From NCBI RefSeq assembly GCF_016863615.1, contig NZ_BOPF01000022.1:1-64000 (forward strand): DNA of 64,000 bases, given 5' to 3'. Position 1 is the stretch's first letter; each line of letters starts with the position of its first letter. The notes under the pieces were generated by a model. That model was not told the DNA's origin. It saw only the letters and a list, made by a program, of their open reading frames with translations, and ran no database searches. Below, one piece after another: positions 1 through 8,498 of the stretch. The stretch is from Virgisporangium aliadipatigenens (GTDB taxonomy: Bacteria > Actinomycetota > Actinomycetes > Mycobacteriales > Micromonosporaceae). A program made the translations under genes and the position numbers.

Positions 1-1
1 G

Positions 2-1852
2 GCGGGCGCAGGCGCCACGGCGGGCGCGGGCACGATCGGCGGCGCCGCCACAACAGCCGGCGCAGGAGCCGCAGGCGTGGGCACAACAGGCGCGAGCGCC
101 ACAGGCGGTGCCAGCGCTACAGGCGGTGCGGGCACAACAGGCGGTGCCAGCGCTACAGGCGGTGCGGGCACAACAGGCAGTGCCGGCGCTACAGGCGGTG
201 CGGGCACAACAGGCAGTGCGGGCGCCGCAGGCGGCATGGCCACAACAAGCGGTGCCGGCACAACAGGCGGCGCCGGCGCTACAGGCGGTGCCAGCACGAC
301 AGGCAGTGCGGGCGCCGCAGGCGGCATGGGCACGACAGGCGGTGCCGGCGCTACAGGTGGCGTGGGAGCGTCAGGCGCCACCGGGACCGCAGGCGCCGCA
401 GGAGCCGGTGCCGGGGCAGCCGGGACTGGCGTGCCGGGTGCCGCCTCGGTTGCGGGAGTCTCGGACAGGGCGGGCGCATCAGGCATCGCCGCGGGTGCGC
501 CGGGCAGCCCGGGCGTGCCGGGTGGCCAAGCCATGCCGGGCACCGGCGCGGCCGCGGGCACCCCGGGTAGCGCGGGCGCGCCGGGCGCCGCCGGAACCGC
601 GGGTGCTGCAGGAACAGCCGGTGCCCCAGGAACAGCGGGTGCCGCGGGAACAGCGGGTGCCGTCCCCGGCACGGCGGTAGCGGGCACCACGGGCGCGGGC
701 GCACCGGGCGCGGGTCCGGCCGGGGCCGTCGGGGCGTCGGGGACAGCCGCCGGACCGACGAACGGTTCGGCCGTCGGCGGGCCGGGCACGGCGGTACCGG
801 GCGCCACAGGTCCGGGTGCCGCGGGTTCGGGAGCCTCGGTGCCGATCGGGGCGGCGGGGCTGCCGGCGGGCGTTCCGATCGGTGATCAGGCGACTGTCAA
901 CGCCGTCGCCGCACAGGCGGTCGCCGACGCCGCGCGTGCCGCCGGCATCGATCCGGCCCAGGCCGCCGCGCACGCCCAGGCCGCGCAGGCTCAGGCCGCC
1001 GCGCAGGCTCAGGGCGCCGCGATGGCTCAGGCGGGACAGGTTCAGGCCGGGCAGGGGCAGCAGAACGTGCAAGGCCAGAACGCGCAGGCTCAGGGCGCCC
1101 AGCAGCAAGCGGCCGGGTTCGTGGGGGCTGCGGGGTCGGCGCTGGCCGCTGCGGCGCAGGCCGGCGGAAGCGGGGCCGGTGCCGGTAACAGCGGGCAGCA
1201 CGGCCGGCACGCGGGAAGCGGGATCGGATCCACGTCGAACGGTGTCGAACCGGCCGACAGCGCGGGCGGTGCCGGTTCCACCGAATCGGCATGGGCCTCG
1301 ACGCTGGCGACGGCGCGCACGGACGCCACGGCCCCCGTGGCCGCGCCACAGCCCACGGCGGGCGGCACCGGCGGGCCACCACCTCTGCCACCGGCGGCGC
1401 AGATCGCCATGCGGTTGGCGATCCTCCGAACGGCGCCGGACGGCACACATCAGATGACGATCCACCTCAACCCGGACGAGTTGGGGCCGATCAGCGTTGT
1501 AGCGCAGGTGCGCGGCGACGAACTCGCGGTGCACCTGACCGGTGCCTCTGACGCCGGGACGGAAGCGCTGCGGGCGGCCCTGCCCGAGCTCGAACGCGAG
1601 CTGCGGGACGGCGGATTCAGCCAACTGGCCCTGAACGTGGGCCAGGACGGCGCGCAGCAGCAGGACCGTTCCGGACGCCCGGCCTGGTCCCTCGACAACG
1701 GGGGAACGGGCAACGGGAACCCCCGCGAAGGCACCGGTGGACGGTCCGACGGGGCCGGTGACGGGCAGCGGCCCGACCGGCACCAGAACCGTGGACCGTC
1801 GACCGCGGGTCGAGGCAGCCGGTCCGACACCGCACTCGACCTGCAGCTGTAA
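2..1852 (+). CDS. fliK: FliK, flagellar hook-length control protein (5' end outside window)
   Basis: The reading frame is open to the left edge, so the true start lies upstream. Roughly the first 370 visible residues are Ala/Gly/Thr/Ser/Pro low-complexity sequence: first a hexapeptide repeat of GGAxxT type, then collagen-like Gly-X-Y runs, then an Ala/Gln-rich stretch. The C-terminal part (DNA about 1450-1640) has the FliK/Flg_hook fold signature, with LNPDELGPISV followed by an amphipathic helix with ELERELRDGGF. This domain normally contacts FlhB and switches export from hook to filament substrates, while the N-terminal part acts as the ruler. The gene is followed 19 bases later by flgD, with which it is probably co-transcribed. 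Identification rests on the C-terminal domain and on gene order. Confidence 0.85.
   Translation, partial: AGAGATAGAGTIGGAATTAGAGAAGVGTTGASATGGASATGGAGTTGGASATGGAGTTGSAGATGGAGTTGSAGAAGGMATTSGAGTTGGAGATGGASTTGSAGAAGGMGTTGGAGATGGVGASGATGTAGAAGAGAGAAGTGVPGAASVAGVSDRAGASGIAAGAPGSPGVPGGQAMPGTGAAAGTPGSAGAPGAAGTAGAAGTAGAPGTAGAAGTAGAVPGTAVAGTTGAGAPGAGPAGAVGASGTAAGPTNGSAVGGPGTAVPGATGPGAAGSGASVPIGAAGLPAGVPIGDQATVNAVAAQAVADAARAAGIDPAQAAAHAQAAQAQAAAQAQGAAMAQAGQVQAGQGQQNVQGQNAQAQGAQQQAAGFVGAAGSALAAAAQAGGSGAGAGNSGQHGRHAGSGIGSTSNGVEPADSAGGAGSTESAWASTLATARTDATAPVAAPQPTAGGTGGPPPLPPAAQIAMRLAILRTAPDGTHQMTIHLNPDELGPISVVAQVRGDELAVHLTGASDAGTEALRAALPELERELRDGGFSQLALNVGQDGAQQQDRSGRPAWSLDNGGTGNGNPREGTGGRSDGAGDGQRPDRHQNRGPSTAGRGSRSDTALDLQL
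89..371 (+). repeat. 18-bp minisatellite encoding GGAxxT hexapeptides in fliK
   Basis: An 18-base unit (consensus near GGCGGTGCCGGCGCTACA) recurs about fifteen times in frame, giving hexapeptides such as GGAGTT, GGASAT and GSAGAA. Neighbouring copies are nearly identical and form 36-base higher-order pairs (GGASAT-GGAGTT). Because the unit is a multiple of three, copy-number change would lengthen or shorten FliK without breaking its frame. Confidence 0.85.
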
Positions 1853-1871
1853 GACGGGAGGGAGACACATC

Positions 1872-2396
1872 ATGACCACGCCGATCTCCGGCTCGACGGC
1901 GCCGTCCACGGACGGATCGAGGTTCGACCGGATGGCGACCGCCGATCCGACGAGCGCGCCGGGTGCCGTCAGGTCCGACGCGCCCGTCGCCGGCAACCTG
2001 GGCGTCACGAGCGACACGACGAAGAGCAGCCAGCCCCGGTCGAAGACCGAGATGGACAAGGACCTGTTCCTGAAGCTCCTCGTCGCACAGCTGAAGTACC
2101 AGGACCCGACGAAGCCGGCGGACTCGACGCAGTTCCTGGCGCAGACGGCGCAGTTCACGATGGTGGAGAAGGTCGAAGAGTCGAACAAGGCCCAGCAGCA
2201 GCTGCTGACGGCCCAGCTCATGACCACCGCCGCCGGTCTGGTGGGTCGCACGGTCAGCTTTGTCGACGGCAACGGCGGCCAAGGATCGGGTGTCGTCACC
2301 GCGGCAACCATTTCGGGCAGCAGCCCGACCGTGAGGGTCGGGAACACGGACGTGCCGCTGTCTTCGGTCACGGAAGTCCGAGCGGCAACCCCGTAG
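1872..2396 (+). CDS. flgD: FlgD, flagellar hook-capping scaffold protein
   Basis: This 174-residue protein carries the FlgD N-terminal signature at about residues 64-103: LFLKLLVAQLKYQDP, then a QFLAQTAQFTMVE helix. FlgD caps the growing hook and allows FlgE subunits to polymerise outside the cell; it is exported by the flagellar type III apparatus. The ATG at 1872 was chosen because a strong GGGAGGGAG ribosome-binding site lies at 1856-1864 and because the conserved domain begins shortly downstream; in-frame codons further upstream overlap fliK. The C-terminal part is short compared with enteric FlgD and lacks an obvious full Tudor/FnIII pair, as is common in Gram-positive relatives. It sits between fliK and flgE, the usual order. 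Confidence 0.92.
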   Translation: MTTPISGSTAPSTDGSRFDRMATADPTSAPGAVRSDAPVAGNLGVTSDTTKSSQPRSKTEMDKDLFLKLLVAQLKYQDPTKPADSTQFLAQTAQFTMVEKVEESNKAQQQLLTAQLMTTAAGLVGRTVSFVDGNGGQGSGVVTAATISGSSPTVRVGNTDVPLSSVTEVRAATP

Positions 2397-2410
2397 AGAG
2401 GCAGAAATAG

Positions 2411-3706
2411 ATGCTCCGCTCCCTTTTCACCGGCATCAGTGGTCTGCGGACACACCAGCAGATGATGGATGTGACGGGCAACAACATCGCGAACGTCAAC
2501 ACGACCGGCTTCAAGTCGTCGACCGCTGTCTTCCAGGACACGCTCAGCCAGATGGTGACCGGTTCGTCGGCGCCGCAGGCGGGGCTCGGCGGCACCAACC
2601 CGGCCCAGGTCGGCCTCGGTGTGCAGCTCGGCGGCATCACCACGAACTTCCTGCAGGGTTCGGCCCAGGTCACCGGCAAGAACACCGACCTGATGATCAG
2701 CGGCGACGGCTTCTTCGTGGTCGACAACAAGGGTGTGCAGATGTACACCCGGGCCGGCGCGTTCTCGTTCGACGCGGACGGGCGGCTGGTCAACCCGTCC
2801 GGCATGGTGGCGCAGGGCTGGGCGGCGGTGAACGGCGTCGTCGACACGCGTACCATCCCGGACGACGTGCAGCTGCCGATCAGCACGCTCTTCCCGCCGG
2901 CGGAGACGAACAGCGCCTCGTTCACCGGTAACCTGCCGTCGGACGCGGTGCCGACGCCGGCCAACCCGAGCGCGCTCACCGGCACCGTGCAGACCACGCG
3001 GTCGATCAAGGCGTACACGCCGGACGGCACCGAACTGACGCTGGCCGTCACCTTCACCCGCGACTTCGCGCGCGCGTCGGTCACCGCGCCGTGGCTGCCC
3101 GTGGCGCCGGACGGCTGGGACGTCTCGATCACCGACGGGTTCAACACGACGGCGGCGACGACGCTGATGACGTTCAACCCGAACGGCACGCTCATCGGGC
3201 CGAGCATCATCAACCTCACCGGCCGCGACAGCAACGGTCCGGCCGCCGGTGGTGCCGCCTGGTCGGACATCGCCGTGGACCTGAGCCAGATCACGTCGTT
3301 CGCGGGTCAGAACACGGTGGCGCCGGAGGGCCAGAACGGTTCGGCGATGGGTTCGCTGTCGGCGTTCTCGATCTCGAAGGACGGCCAGGTCATCGGCGTC
3401 TTCTCGAACGGTCTGAAGCAGCCGCTGGCGCAGCTGACGATGGCGAGCTTCAACAACCCGGCCGGTCTGGAGAAGGTCGGCGAGTCGGTGTACCGCAACA
3501 CGAACAACTCCGGTGAGCCGCAGCTCGGCACCGCCGGTACGGGCGGTCGCGGCTTCCTGCAGAGCCAGACGCTGGAGATGTCCAACGTGGACCTCGGCCA
3601 GGAGTTCACCAACATGATCGTCGCGCAGCGCGGCTTCCAGGCGAACTCGAAGGTGATCAGCACCAGCGACGAGCTTCTCCAAGAACTGGTCAACATGAAG
3701 CGCTAG
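2411..3706 (+). CDS. flgE: FlgE, flagellar hook protein
   Basis: The 431-residue protein has both flagellar rod/hook terminal motifs. The N-terminal one is at residues 8-40 (GISGLRTHQQMMDVTGNNIA, then NVNTTGFKSS) and the C-terminal one at about 392-431 (NVDLGQEFTNMIVAQRGFQA, then a heptad helix ending in LLQELVNMKR). These helices form the inner D0 tube of the hook, and the central region supplies the exposed D1/D2 domains. Length fits a full-size hook protein rather than FlgF or FlgG. A GAGAGG ribosome-binding site precedes the ATG, 14 bases after flgD. A strong stem-loop follows the stop codon and may separate the very abundant hook message from the downstream motor genes. Confidence 0.95.
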   Translation: MLRSLFTGISGLRTHQQMMDVTGNNIANVNTTGFKSSTAVFQDTLSQMVTGSSAPQAGLGGTNPAQVGLGVQLGGITTNFLQGSAQVTGKNTDLMISGDGFFVVDNKGVQMYTRAGAFSFDADGRLVNPSGMVAQGWAAVNGVVDTRTIPDDVQLPISTLFPPAETNSASFTGNLPSDAVPTPANPSALTGTVQTTRSIKAYTPDGTELTLAVTFTRDFARASVTAPWLPVAPDGWDVSITDGFNTTAATTLMTFNPNGTLIGPSIINLTGRDSNGPAAGGAAWSDIAVDLSQITSFAGQNTVAPEGQNGSAMGSLSAFSISKDGQVIGVFSNGLKQPLAQLTMASFNNPAGLEKVGESVYRNTNNSGEPQLGTAGTGGRGFLQSQTLEMSNVDLGQEFTNMIVAQRGFQANSKVISTSDELLQELVNMKR

Positions 3707-3724
3707 GTCCAGTCCTGACCCGGT

Positions 3725-3750
3725 CACCCGGTCCCGTGCGGGGCCGGGTG
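3725..3750 (+). terminator. Stem-loop between flgE and flbD
   Basis: CACCCGG-TCCC pairs with GGGG-CCGGGTG around a GTGC tetraloop, an 11-pair stem with one G-T wobble. No U tract follows and flbD begins only 22 bases later. It may therefore be a partial terminator or an mRNA-stabilising or processing hairpin rather than a full stop. Confidence 0.5.
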
Positions 3751-3772
3751 GCCCGACCTCGAAGGGCCTCCC

Positions 3773-4099
3773 GTGATCCTTCTGACCCGTTTGGGCGGCC
3801 CGGTGTTCGCCCTGAACCCGGACCTCATCGAGCGGGCCGACTGCACCCCGGACACCGTGATCACGATGGTCGACGGCAAGAAGCACGTCGTCGCGGAGTC
3901 GCTGCCCGAGGTGATCGCGCTGATCCGCCAGTTCCGCGCGTCGGTCATCGCCGATGCGCAGCACCTGGCGAACGAGCGGCCGTCCACCAGGCCGTCCTCC
4001 CGACCGGAGCCGCCCTCCCCCGTGCCCGACAAGCCCCCCGCCTCAGACAACGACGCGGAGCCGACGAACGTCGTACCGCTGCACCGCAGGGAGCGTTGA
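3773..4099 (+). CDS. flbD: FlbD/SwrD-family flagellar protein
   Basis: A 108-residue protein whose first 65 residues match the small FlbD/SwrD family (ILLTRLGGPVFALNPDLIER, then ITMVDGKKHVV and a VIALIRQFR helix). In Bacillus the SwrD protein boosts flagellar motor power; in other bacteria the family is an unexplained companion of motA. The C-terminal 40 residues are a Pro/Ser-rich tail, an extension over the usual 65-75 residues. The GTG start at 3773 follows an AGGG ribosome-binding site. The stop codon overlaps the motA ATG by one base (TGATG), indicating translational coupling with the stator genes. Confidence 0.82.
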   Translation: MILLTRLGGPVFALNPDLIERADCTPDTVITMVDGKKHVVAESLPEVIALIRQFRASVIADAQHLANERPSTRPSSRPEPPSPVPDKPPASDNDAEPTNVVPLHRRER

Positions 4100-4875
4100 T
4101 GGACCCGGCTTCTCTCATCGGCGTCGCGCTGGCGTTCGGCTCGGTGTTCCTGCTCATCATTCTCGAGGGCGGCAGCATCGGATCGATCTTCCTGATTCCG
4201 CCGCTGATCCTGATCTTCGGTGGCACCATCGGCGTGACGATGGCCGGCGGCTACATGAAGGACGCCGTCAACATCGGCAAGATCATGGTGCGCGCGTTCA
4301 CGACGAAGGTGACGCCGCCGGACGCGCTGGTGGAGCAGATCGTGAAGCTGGCCGAACGGGCCCGCCGGGAGGGGCTGCTGGCGCTCGAGGACGCGATGAA
4401 GGACGTCGAGGACCCGTTCCTCAAGAAGGGGCTGCAGCTGGCGATCGACGGGACCGACCCGGAGGAGCTGGCGGACATCCTGGAGGCGGAGGTCAAGGCG
4501 AAGAAGAACGCGGACAAGTTCGCGGCCAAGACGTTCGCGGACATGGGGGCGTTCTCGCCGACGATCGGCATCGTGGGAACGACGCTGGGCCTGATCAACG
4601 CCCTGGAGAACCTGGCGCAGCCGGAGAAGCTGGGTCACCTGATCGCGTCGGCGTTCGTGGCGACGCTCTGGGGCCTGCTCAGCGCCAACATGATCTTCCT
4701 GCCGATCTCGAACAAGATGAAGCGCGTCTCCGAGATCGAGTCCGGCCTGATGGAGATGGTGGTCGCCGGGATCATCAACATCCAGGCCGGCGCGAACCCC
4801 CGCCTCGTCGCGCAGAAGCTGCGTAGCCTGCTGCCGCCCGGCTCGGAACCGGCGGAAGAGAAGAAGGCGGCCTGA
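4099..4875 (+). CDS. motA: MotA, flagellar stator proton channel subunit
   Basis: 258 residues, the normal MotA size. Two hydrophobic helices lie near residues 4-50 and two more near 150-206, the latter including SPTIGIVGTTLGL and TLWGLLSANMIFLP. The conserved prolines and the cytoplasmic loop with charged residues (EGLLALEDAMKDVEDPF) that presses on FliG are present. MotA and MotB form the 5:2 stator that couples ion flow to rotation. The ATG at 4099 was preferred over in-frame upstream codons because it overlaps the flbD stop and begins directly with the MotA motif MDPASLIG. The 3' end overlaps motB in the same TGATG manner. The Lys/Glu-rich tail is typical of actinobacterial copies. Confidence 0.96.
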   Translation: MDPASLIGVALAFGSVFLLIILEGGSIGSIFLIPPLILIFGGTIGVTMAGGYMKDAVNIGKIMVRAFTTKVTPPDALVEQIVKLAERARREGLLALEDAMKDVEDPFLKKGLQLAIDGTDPEELADILEAEVKAKKNADKFAAKTFADMGAFSPTIGIVGTTLGLINALENLAQPEKLGHLIASAFVATLWGLLSANMIFLPISNKMKRVSEIESGLMEMVVAGIINIQAGANPRLVAQKLRSLLPPGSEPAEEKKAA

Positions 4876-5765
4876 TGTCCGGCGGCCACGGGGGCGGCGG
4901 CGGGCGCCGAAGAAAGCACCACGAGGAACACGAGGAACACGAGAACCACGAACGCTGGCTGGTCAGCTACGCGGACATGATGACGCTGCTGATGGTGCTG
5001 TTCATCGTGCTGTTCGCGATGAGCCAGGTGGACAAGGCGAAGTTCAACCAGCTGCGACAGAGCCTCTCGGCCGGCTTCGGCGGGGAGAGCGTGGCGTTCC
5101 AGGGGCGCGGCGAGCAGGTGCAGGAGGCGCAGGACTCCGCTCCGAACCCCATGGAGGAGGTCCCGAAGAAGCAGACCGTGCAGGACAAGGAGCTGCAGGA
5201 GGCCGTCCAGAACGCCGACCGGGCCAGGCAGTCGCAGATGGCGCAGCACGCCGAGAAGGAGGTGGAGAACCTTGAGGAGATCAAGAAAGCGATCCTCGCG
5301 GCGCTGGAGGCGCAGGGCCTGGCCGACGCGGTGCGGTTCACCATCGACGAACGGGGGCTCGTGGTGACCATCGTGACGAGCGGCGTGGTCTTCGAGGGCG
5401 ACCGGGCGGTGCTGCTGGCGGCCGGCCGCCAGATCCTGGACGGCGTGGGCCCGTCGATCGGCGCGATCCCGAACCGGATCCAGGTGGACGGCCACACCAA
5501 CCAGCTCCCGATCGGCACGTCGAACTATCCGAGCGGCTGGGAGCTGTCGTCGGCGCGCGCCTCCAGCGTGGTCCGCTACCTGCACGAGCGGTTCGGGATC
5601 ACCAACGAGCGGTTGAGCGCGACCGGCTTCGCCGACACCCGGCCGCTGTTGCCGGCCTCCGATCCGCGGGCGGTCACCCTCAACCGGCGCGTCGAGGTGG
5701 TCGTCCTGTCGACGTTGCCGGCCGAGGAACGGGCGCTGCTGCCCGCCGCGGCCGGCGAGAACTGA
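4875..5765 (+). CDS. motB: MotB, flagellar stator peptidoglycan-anchoring subunit
   Basis: 296 residues. A short cytoplasmic tail rich in His and Glu (H15, H16, H19, H22, H25) precedes a single membrane helix that starts WLVSYADMMTLLMVLFIVL; Asp34 in SYADMM is the ion-binding residue of the family. The periplasmic half (about residues 150-285) is an OmpA/MotB peptidoglycan-binding domain with VDGHTNQLPIG, the WELSSARA helix and LNRRVEVV. The protein locks the stator to the cell wall and carries the proton path. Start codon overlaps the motA stop. The clustered histidines are not part of the standard MotB fold and could bind metal or sense pH, which is inference only. Confidence 0.96.
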   Translation: MSGGHGGGGGRRRKHHEEHEEHENHERWLVSYADMMTLLMVLFIVLFAMSQVDKAKFNQLRQSLSAGFGGESVAFQGRGEQVQEAQDSAPNPMEEVPKKQTVQDKELQEAVQNADRARQSQMAQHAEKEVENLEEIKKAILAALEAQGLADAVRFTIDERGLVVTIVTSGVVFEGDRAVLLAAGRQILDGVGPSIGAIPNRIQVDGHTNQLPIGTSNYPSGWELSSARASSVVRYLHERFGITNERLSATGFADTRPLLPASDPRAVTLNRRVEVVVLSTLPAEERALLPAAAGEN

Positions 5766-5777
5766 GGGAAGAGCGTC

Positions 5778-6215
5778 ATGGCCAAGGACAAGCCCGCTGA
5801 GGGCGATGCGCCCAAGAAGGGCAAGGGAAAGCTGATCATCATCATCGTGGTGGTGGTCCTGCTGCTCGGCGGCGGTGGCGCCGGCGGCTACTTCTACTTC
5901 GCCGGCGGCGAGGAGGAGGCACCGGCGCCGGAGCCCGGCATCGTGGTGGCGCTGGAACCGATCACGATCAACCTCGCCGACGGGCACTTCCTGAAGGTCA
6001 GCATCGCGCTCCAGGCGACCGCGGAGGCGCACGAGGAGCCGGACGGCAGTAAGGCGCTGGACCTGATGATCAGCCAGTTCAGCAACAAGTCCGTGGCTGA
6101 GCTGTCGTCCAACGAGGCGCGTGAGGAAGCAAAGAAGAAGCTGAAGGAGGCGGTTGCTGAGGCTTATGAAGGTGAGGTGATGGATCTGTACTTCACGGAG
6201 TTCGTGATGCAATAG
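5778..6215 (+). CDS. fliL: FliL, flagellar basal-body/stator-associated protein
   Basis: A 145-residue protein with a Lys-rich cytoplasmic tail, one membrane helix at about residues 19-38 (KLIIIIVVVVLLLGGGG) and an extracytoplasmic domain with LEPITINLADGHFLKVSIAL and the C-terminal YFTEFVMQ. This is the FliL architecture: FliL rings surround the stator and raise its output. It follows motB by 12 bases and is the last gene before a 90-base AT-richer gap that carries a candidate FliA-type promoter, so it may end the fliK-motAB unit. Function by family; no unusual features. Confidence 0.93.
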   Translation: MAKDKPAEGDAPKKGKGKLIIIIVVVVLLLGGGGAGGYFYFAGGEEEAPAPEPGIVVALEPITINLADGHFLKVSIALQATAEAHEEPDGSKALDLMISQFSNKSVAELSSNEAREEAKKKLKEAVAEAYEGEVMDLYFTEFVMQ

Positions 6216-6232
6216 CCTCTTATATGGTTATT

Positions 6233-6258
6233 TTCATGTGAACGCGTGCGGAGCCGAT
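6233..6258 (+). promoter_or_regulatory. Candidate FliA (sigma-28)-type promoter for fliM
   Basis: TTCA, 16 bases, then GCCGAT, ending 47 bases before the fliM ATG. It matches the spacing and most bases of the CTCA-N16-GCCGAA element found perfectly before flhA. The surrounding gap is unusually AT-rich for this window (TTATATGGTTATTTTCAT). Confidence 0.45.
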
Positions 6259-6305
6259 GGGGCGGGTGTGGACGAACGAACCGCCGGGTGCGGTGAGGCG
6301 GTGAG

Positions 6306-7253
6306 ATGAGTCAACCGTCCTCCCCGAAAGCAGGCCCCACCCGGGGCCGGATGAGCAGGCGCAAGAGCGCCGGACCCGTTCCGTACGACTTCCGTCGGCC
6401 CACAAAGCTGTCCCGGGAACACGTACGGACCCTGCAGATCGCCTACGAGACCTTTGCCCGCCAGTACGCGACCGTGCTCACCAGCACGCTGCGCGTCGTG
6501 TCCCAGGTGACCCTGATCTCCATCGAGCAGCTGACCTACGACGAGTACATCACCGCCCTGGAGAACCCCACCGTCATGGCGATGGTGGAGATGGAGCCGC
6601 TGTCCGGAATCAACATCTTCGAATTCTCCCTGAGCACGGCCCTCGTCTGCGTGGACCACATGCTCGGCGGGCCCGGCGGCAAGCAGCCCCAGCGGCCGCT
6701 GACCGACATCGAGACGCCGCTGATCCAGGGGCTGCTCACGCGGGTGCTGGCCGAACTGCGCTACGCGTACGAGCCGATCACCGAGATCCGGCCCAAGCTC
6801 GGCAGCATCGAGTACAACCCGCAGTTCGTGCAGGCCGCCGGCTCGTCGGACGCGATGATCGTGGCCTCGTTCGAGATGCGGGTCGGCACGGAGGAGTGTG
6901 TGGCGACGATCTGCATGCCGTTCGGGCCGCTGTTCTCGAAGCTCCAGGGCGACGGGCTCGGCTCGACGCTGACCGACGCGCAACGCCAGGCGAAGGAGGC
7001 GGCGCTGCGCAACATGACGGCCGGCCTCAGCAACACGCCGATCGACATCTCGGTGCGCTTCGACCCGGTCACGCTGACCGCCTCCGAGCTCGTGATGTTG
7101 CGCCCCGGCGACGTGGTTCCGCTGGGCCATCCGGTGACCGCGCCGCTCGCCGTCACCTCGGCGGGCATCACCTTCGCCCACGCGGTGCCCGGTAGTTCCG
7201 GCCGCCGCCTGGCCTGCCTGGTGGTTCCCACCCCCAAGGAGGACGACCGATGA
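6306..7253 (+). CDS. fliM: FliM, flagellar motor switch protein
   Basis: 315 residues. The central FliM domain (residues 25-210) has the family landmarks [18 protein letters not shown], the [14 protein letters not shown] segment, GG-loop MLGGPGGK and LTDIETPLI. The C-terminal 80 residues form a SpoA-like domain ([26 protein letters not shown]). FliM forms the C-ring middle layer and normally receives CheY-P. The canonical N-terminal docking peptide (LSQxEIDALL) is absent: the protein starts with a basic Ser/Pro/Arg tail. Start ATG 6306 is used; an in-frame ATG at residue 16 (MSRRKSAG) is a possible alternative, and neither restores the motif. The stop overlaps fliN (ATGA). Confidence 0.94.
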   Translation: MSQPSSPKAGPTRGRMSRRKSAGPVPYDFRRPTKLSREHVRTLQIAYETFARQYATVLTSTLRVVSQVTLISIEQLTYDEYITALENPTVMAMVEMEPLSGINIFEFSLSTALVCVDHMLGGPGGKQPQRPLTDIETPLIQGLLTRVLAELRYAYEPITEIRPKLGSIEYNPQFVQAAGSSDAMIVASFEMRVGTEECVATICMPFGPLFSKLQGDGLGSTLTDAQRQAKEAALRNMTAGLSNTPIDISVRFDPVTLTASELVMLRPGDVVPLGHPVTAPLAVTSAGITFAHAVPGSSGRRLACLVVPTPKEDDR

Positions 7254-8071
7254 CGAGCACGCTCACCGACGCGCGGGCGAGCGCGGCCGCGGAGGCCGCA
7301 GTCGGGCTGCTGCCCGCGCCCACGCCGCTGACGGTGGGCACCCCGACCAACGAGCCGGTGACGTTGCACGGGCAGGCGGTCAGTGCCCGCTTCGCGGGTT
7401 CGGCGCAGGGGACGGTCGTCGTCGTGGTCGGGCCCGAGCTGGTCGGGGCGCTGGCCATGAGCCCGATGGGCGCGCTGGAGATGAGCCAGGCCGTGCGCCC
7501 GGCGTTGGAGGCGGCCGCGCAGACCCTCGGCCCGGTCGTCGTCGACCCCGGCTCCGAGGGCGATCCGGCCGAGGCGATGGAGGCGATCCTCGAGGCGGGC
7601 GGCCTTCTCGTGCCGCTGACCGACGAGGGCCAGGTCCGCGCGCTCGTCGCCCTCGCGGTCGACGTTCAGATCGGTGGAACGCCCGAAGCAGAGCCGGCCG
7701 ACGCGACAGCCACCGATCCGGACGCCCCCGCCGGGGCGGCCGCGCCGGACGCGGGCGGCGGCGTGGGCACCCCGGTGCCGGCCGGGTTCGCCCCGCTGAC
7801 CCCGGGCCCGCGCGGCGGCGCCACGCAGATGCGCGGCGGGTTGGACCTCCTGCACGACGTCGAGATGGAGGTGACCGCCGAACTGGGCCGCACCCGGATG
7901 AGCGTGCGGGAGCTGCTGTCGCTGGCGCCGGGCGTGGTGATCGAGCTCGACCGGCTCGCCGGCGGCCCCGCCGACCTCCTGGTGAACGGCCGCCTGGTGG
8001 CCCGCGGCGAGGTCGTCGTCATCGACGAGAACTTCGGTATCCGCATCACCGAGATCGTCGGCACAGCGTGA
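7250..8071 (+). CDS. fliN: FliN/FliY-like motor switch protein with extra N-terminal domain
   Basis: 273 residues, about twice the size of enteric FliN. The last 75 residues are a typical FliN SpoA domain ([40 protein letters not shown], then [13 protein letters not shown]). The first 140 residues resemble the CheC-like region of FliY (a beta strand [13 protein letters not shown] followed by a helix with [20 protein letters not shown]), but the phosphatase signature ExxN of CheC/FliY is not present. A linker rich in Ala/Pro/Asp joins the two. It completes the C-ring with FliM; overlap with fliM and position before fliO support the assignment. The N-terminal domain is probably a non-catalytic remnant. 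Confidence 0.88.
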   Translation: MTSTLTDARASAAAEAAVGLLPAPTPLTVGTPTNEPVTLHGQAVSARFAGSAQGTVVVVVGPELVGALAMSPMGALEMSQAVRPALEAAAQTLGPVVVDPGSEGDPAEAMEAILEAGGLLVPLTDEGQVRALVALAVDVQIGGTPEAEPADATATDPDAPAGAAAPDAGGGVGTPVPAGFAPLTPGPRGGATQMRGGLDLLHDVEMEVTAELGRTRMSVRELLSLAPGVVIELDRLAGGPADLLVNGRLVARGEVVVIDENFGIRITEIVGTA

Positions 8072-8084
8072 CGGGGAGGCTGAG

Positions 8085-8498
8085 ATGATCGGGCTCACGC
8101 TGAACGTGCTGTTCTCGCTGGCCCTGGTGCTGGGGATGATGTGGCTGCTGGCCCGCCTCGTCCGGCGCCCGCTGACCCGCGGCGGCGGCGCGCTTACCGT
8201 GCTGGCCCGCCAGCAGCTGACCCGTGGCGCGGCCGTCGCCGTCGTGCGCGTCGGCGAACGGGCCCTGGTCGTCGGCGTCACCGAGCACCAGGTGACGCTG
8301 CTCGGCGAGACCGATCCGGAGGCGGTGGGCGTTCCCGCGCAGGGACCGGAACTGCGGGAGAAGATCTCGCTCGCCGACCTCGCCGGCGCGGCTCCGGCGG
8401 CCGGGCGCACCCCGGCGGGCCGCCTGGCGGGTTCGGCGCTCTCCCCCGCGACGTGGCGACAGGCGGTGGCGGCGCTCCGGCGCGGTCGGATGCCATGA
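8085..8498 (+). CDS. fliO: FliO, flagellar biosynthesis membrane protein
   Basis: 137 residues with one N-terminal membrane helix (residues 2-24, LTLNVLFSLALVLGMMWLLA) and a cytoplasmic FliO domain: LTVLARQQLTRGAAVAVVRV, ERALVVGVTEHQVTLLGE. FliO assists assembly of the FliP ring of the export gate. The family is poorly conserved, so gene order (fliN-fliO-fliP) is an important part of the assignment. Start ATG 8085 has a GGGGAGGCTGAG ribosome-binding site. The stop codon overlaps the fliP ATG (ATGA). Confidence 0.85.
   Translation: MIGLTLNVLFSLALVLGMMWLLARLVRRPLTRGGGALTVLARQQLTRGAAVAVVRVGERALVVGVTEHQVTLLGETDPEAVGVPAQGPELREKISLADLAGAAPAAGRTPAGRLAGSALSPATWRQAVAALRRGRMP

Noticed and set aside
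89..371. CRISPR-like interpretation of the fliK repeat
   Set aside because: The units are contiguous, in frame and without unique spacers; it is a coding minisatellite.
479..3964. Very long reverse-strand open frame (over 1100 codons) opposite fliK-flgD-flgE
   Set aside because: Arg/Ala/Gly-rich shadow of GC-rich coding DNA; no domain, and the forward strand holds clear flagellar genes.
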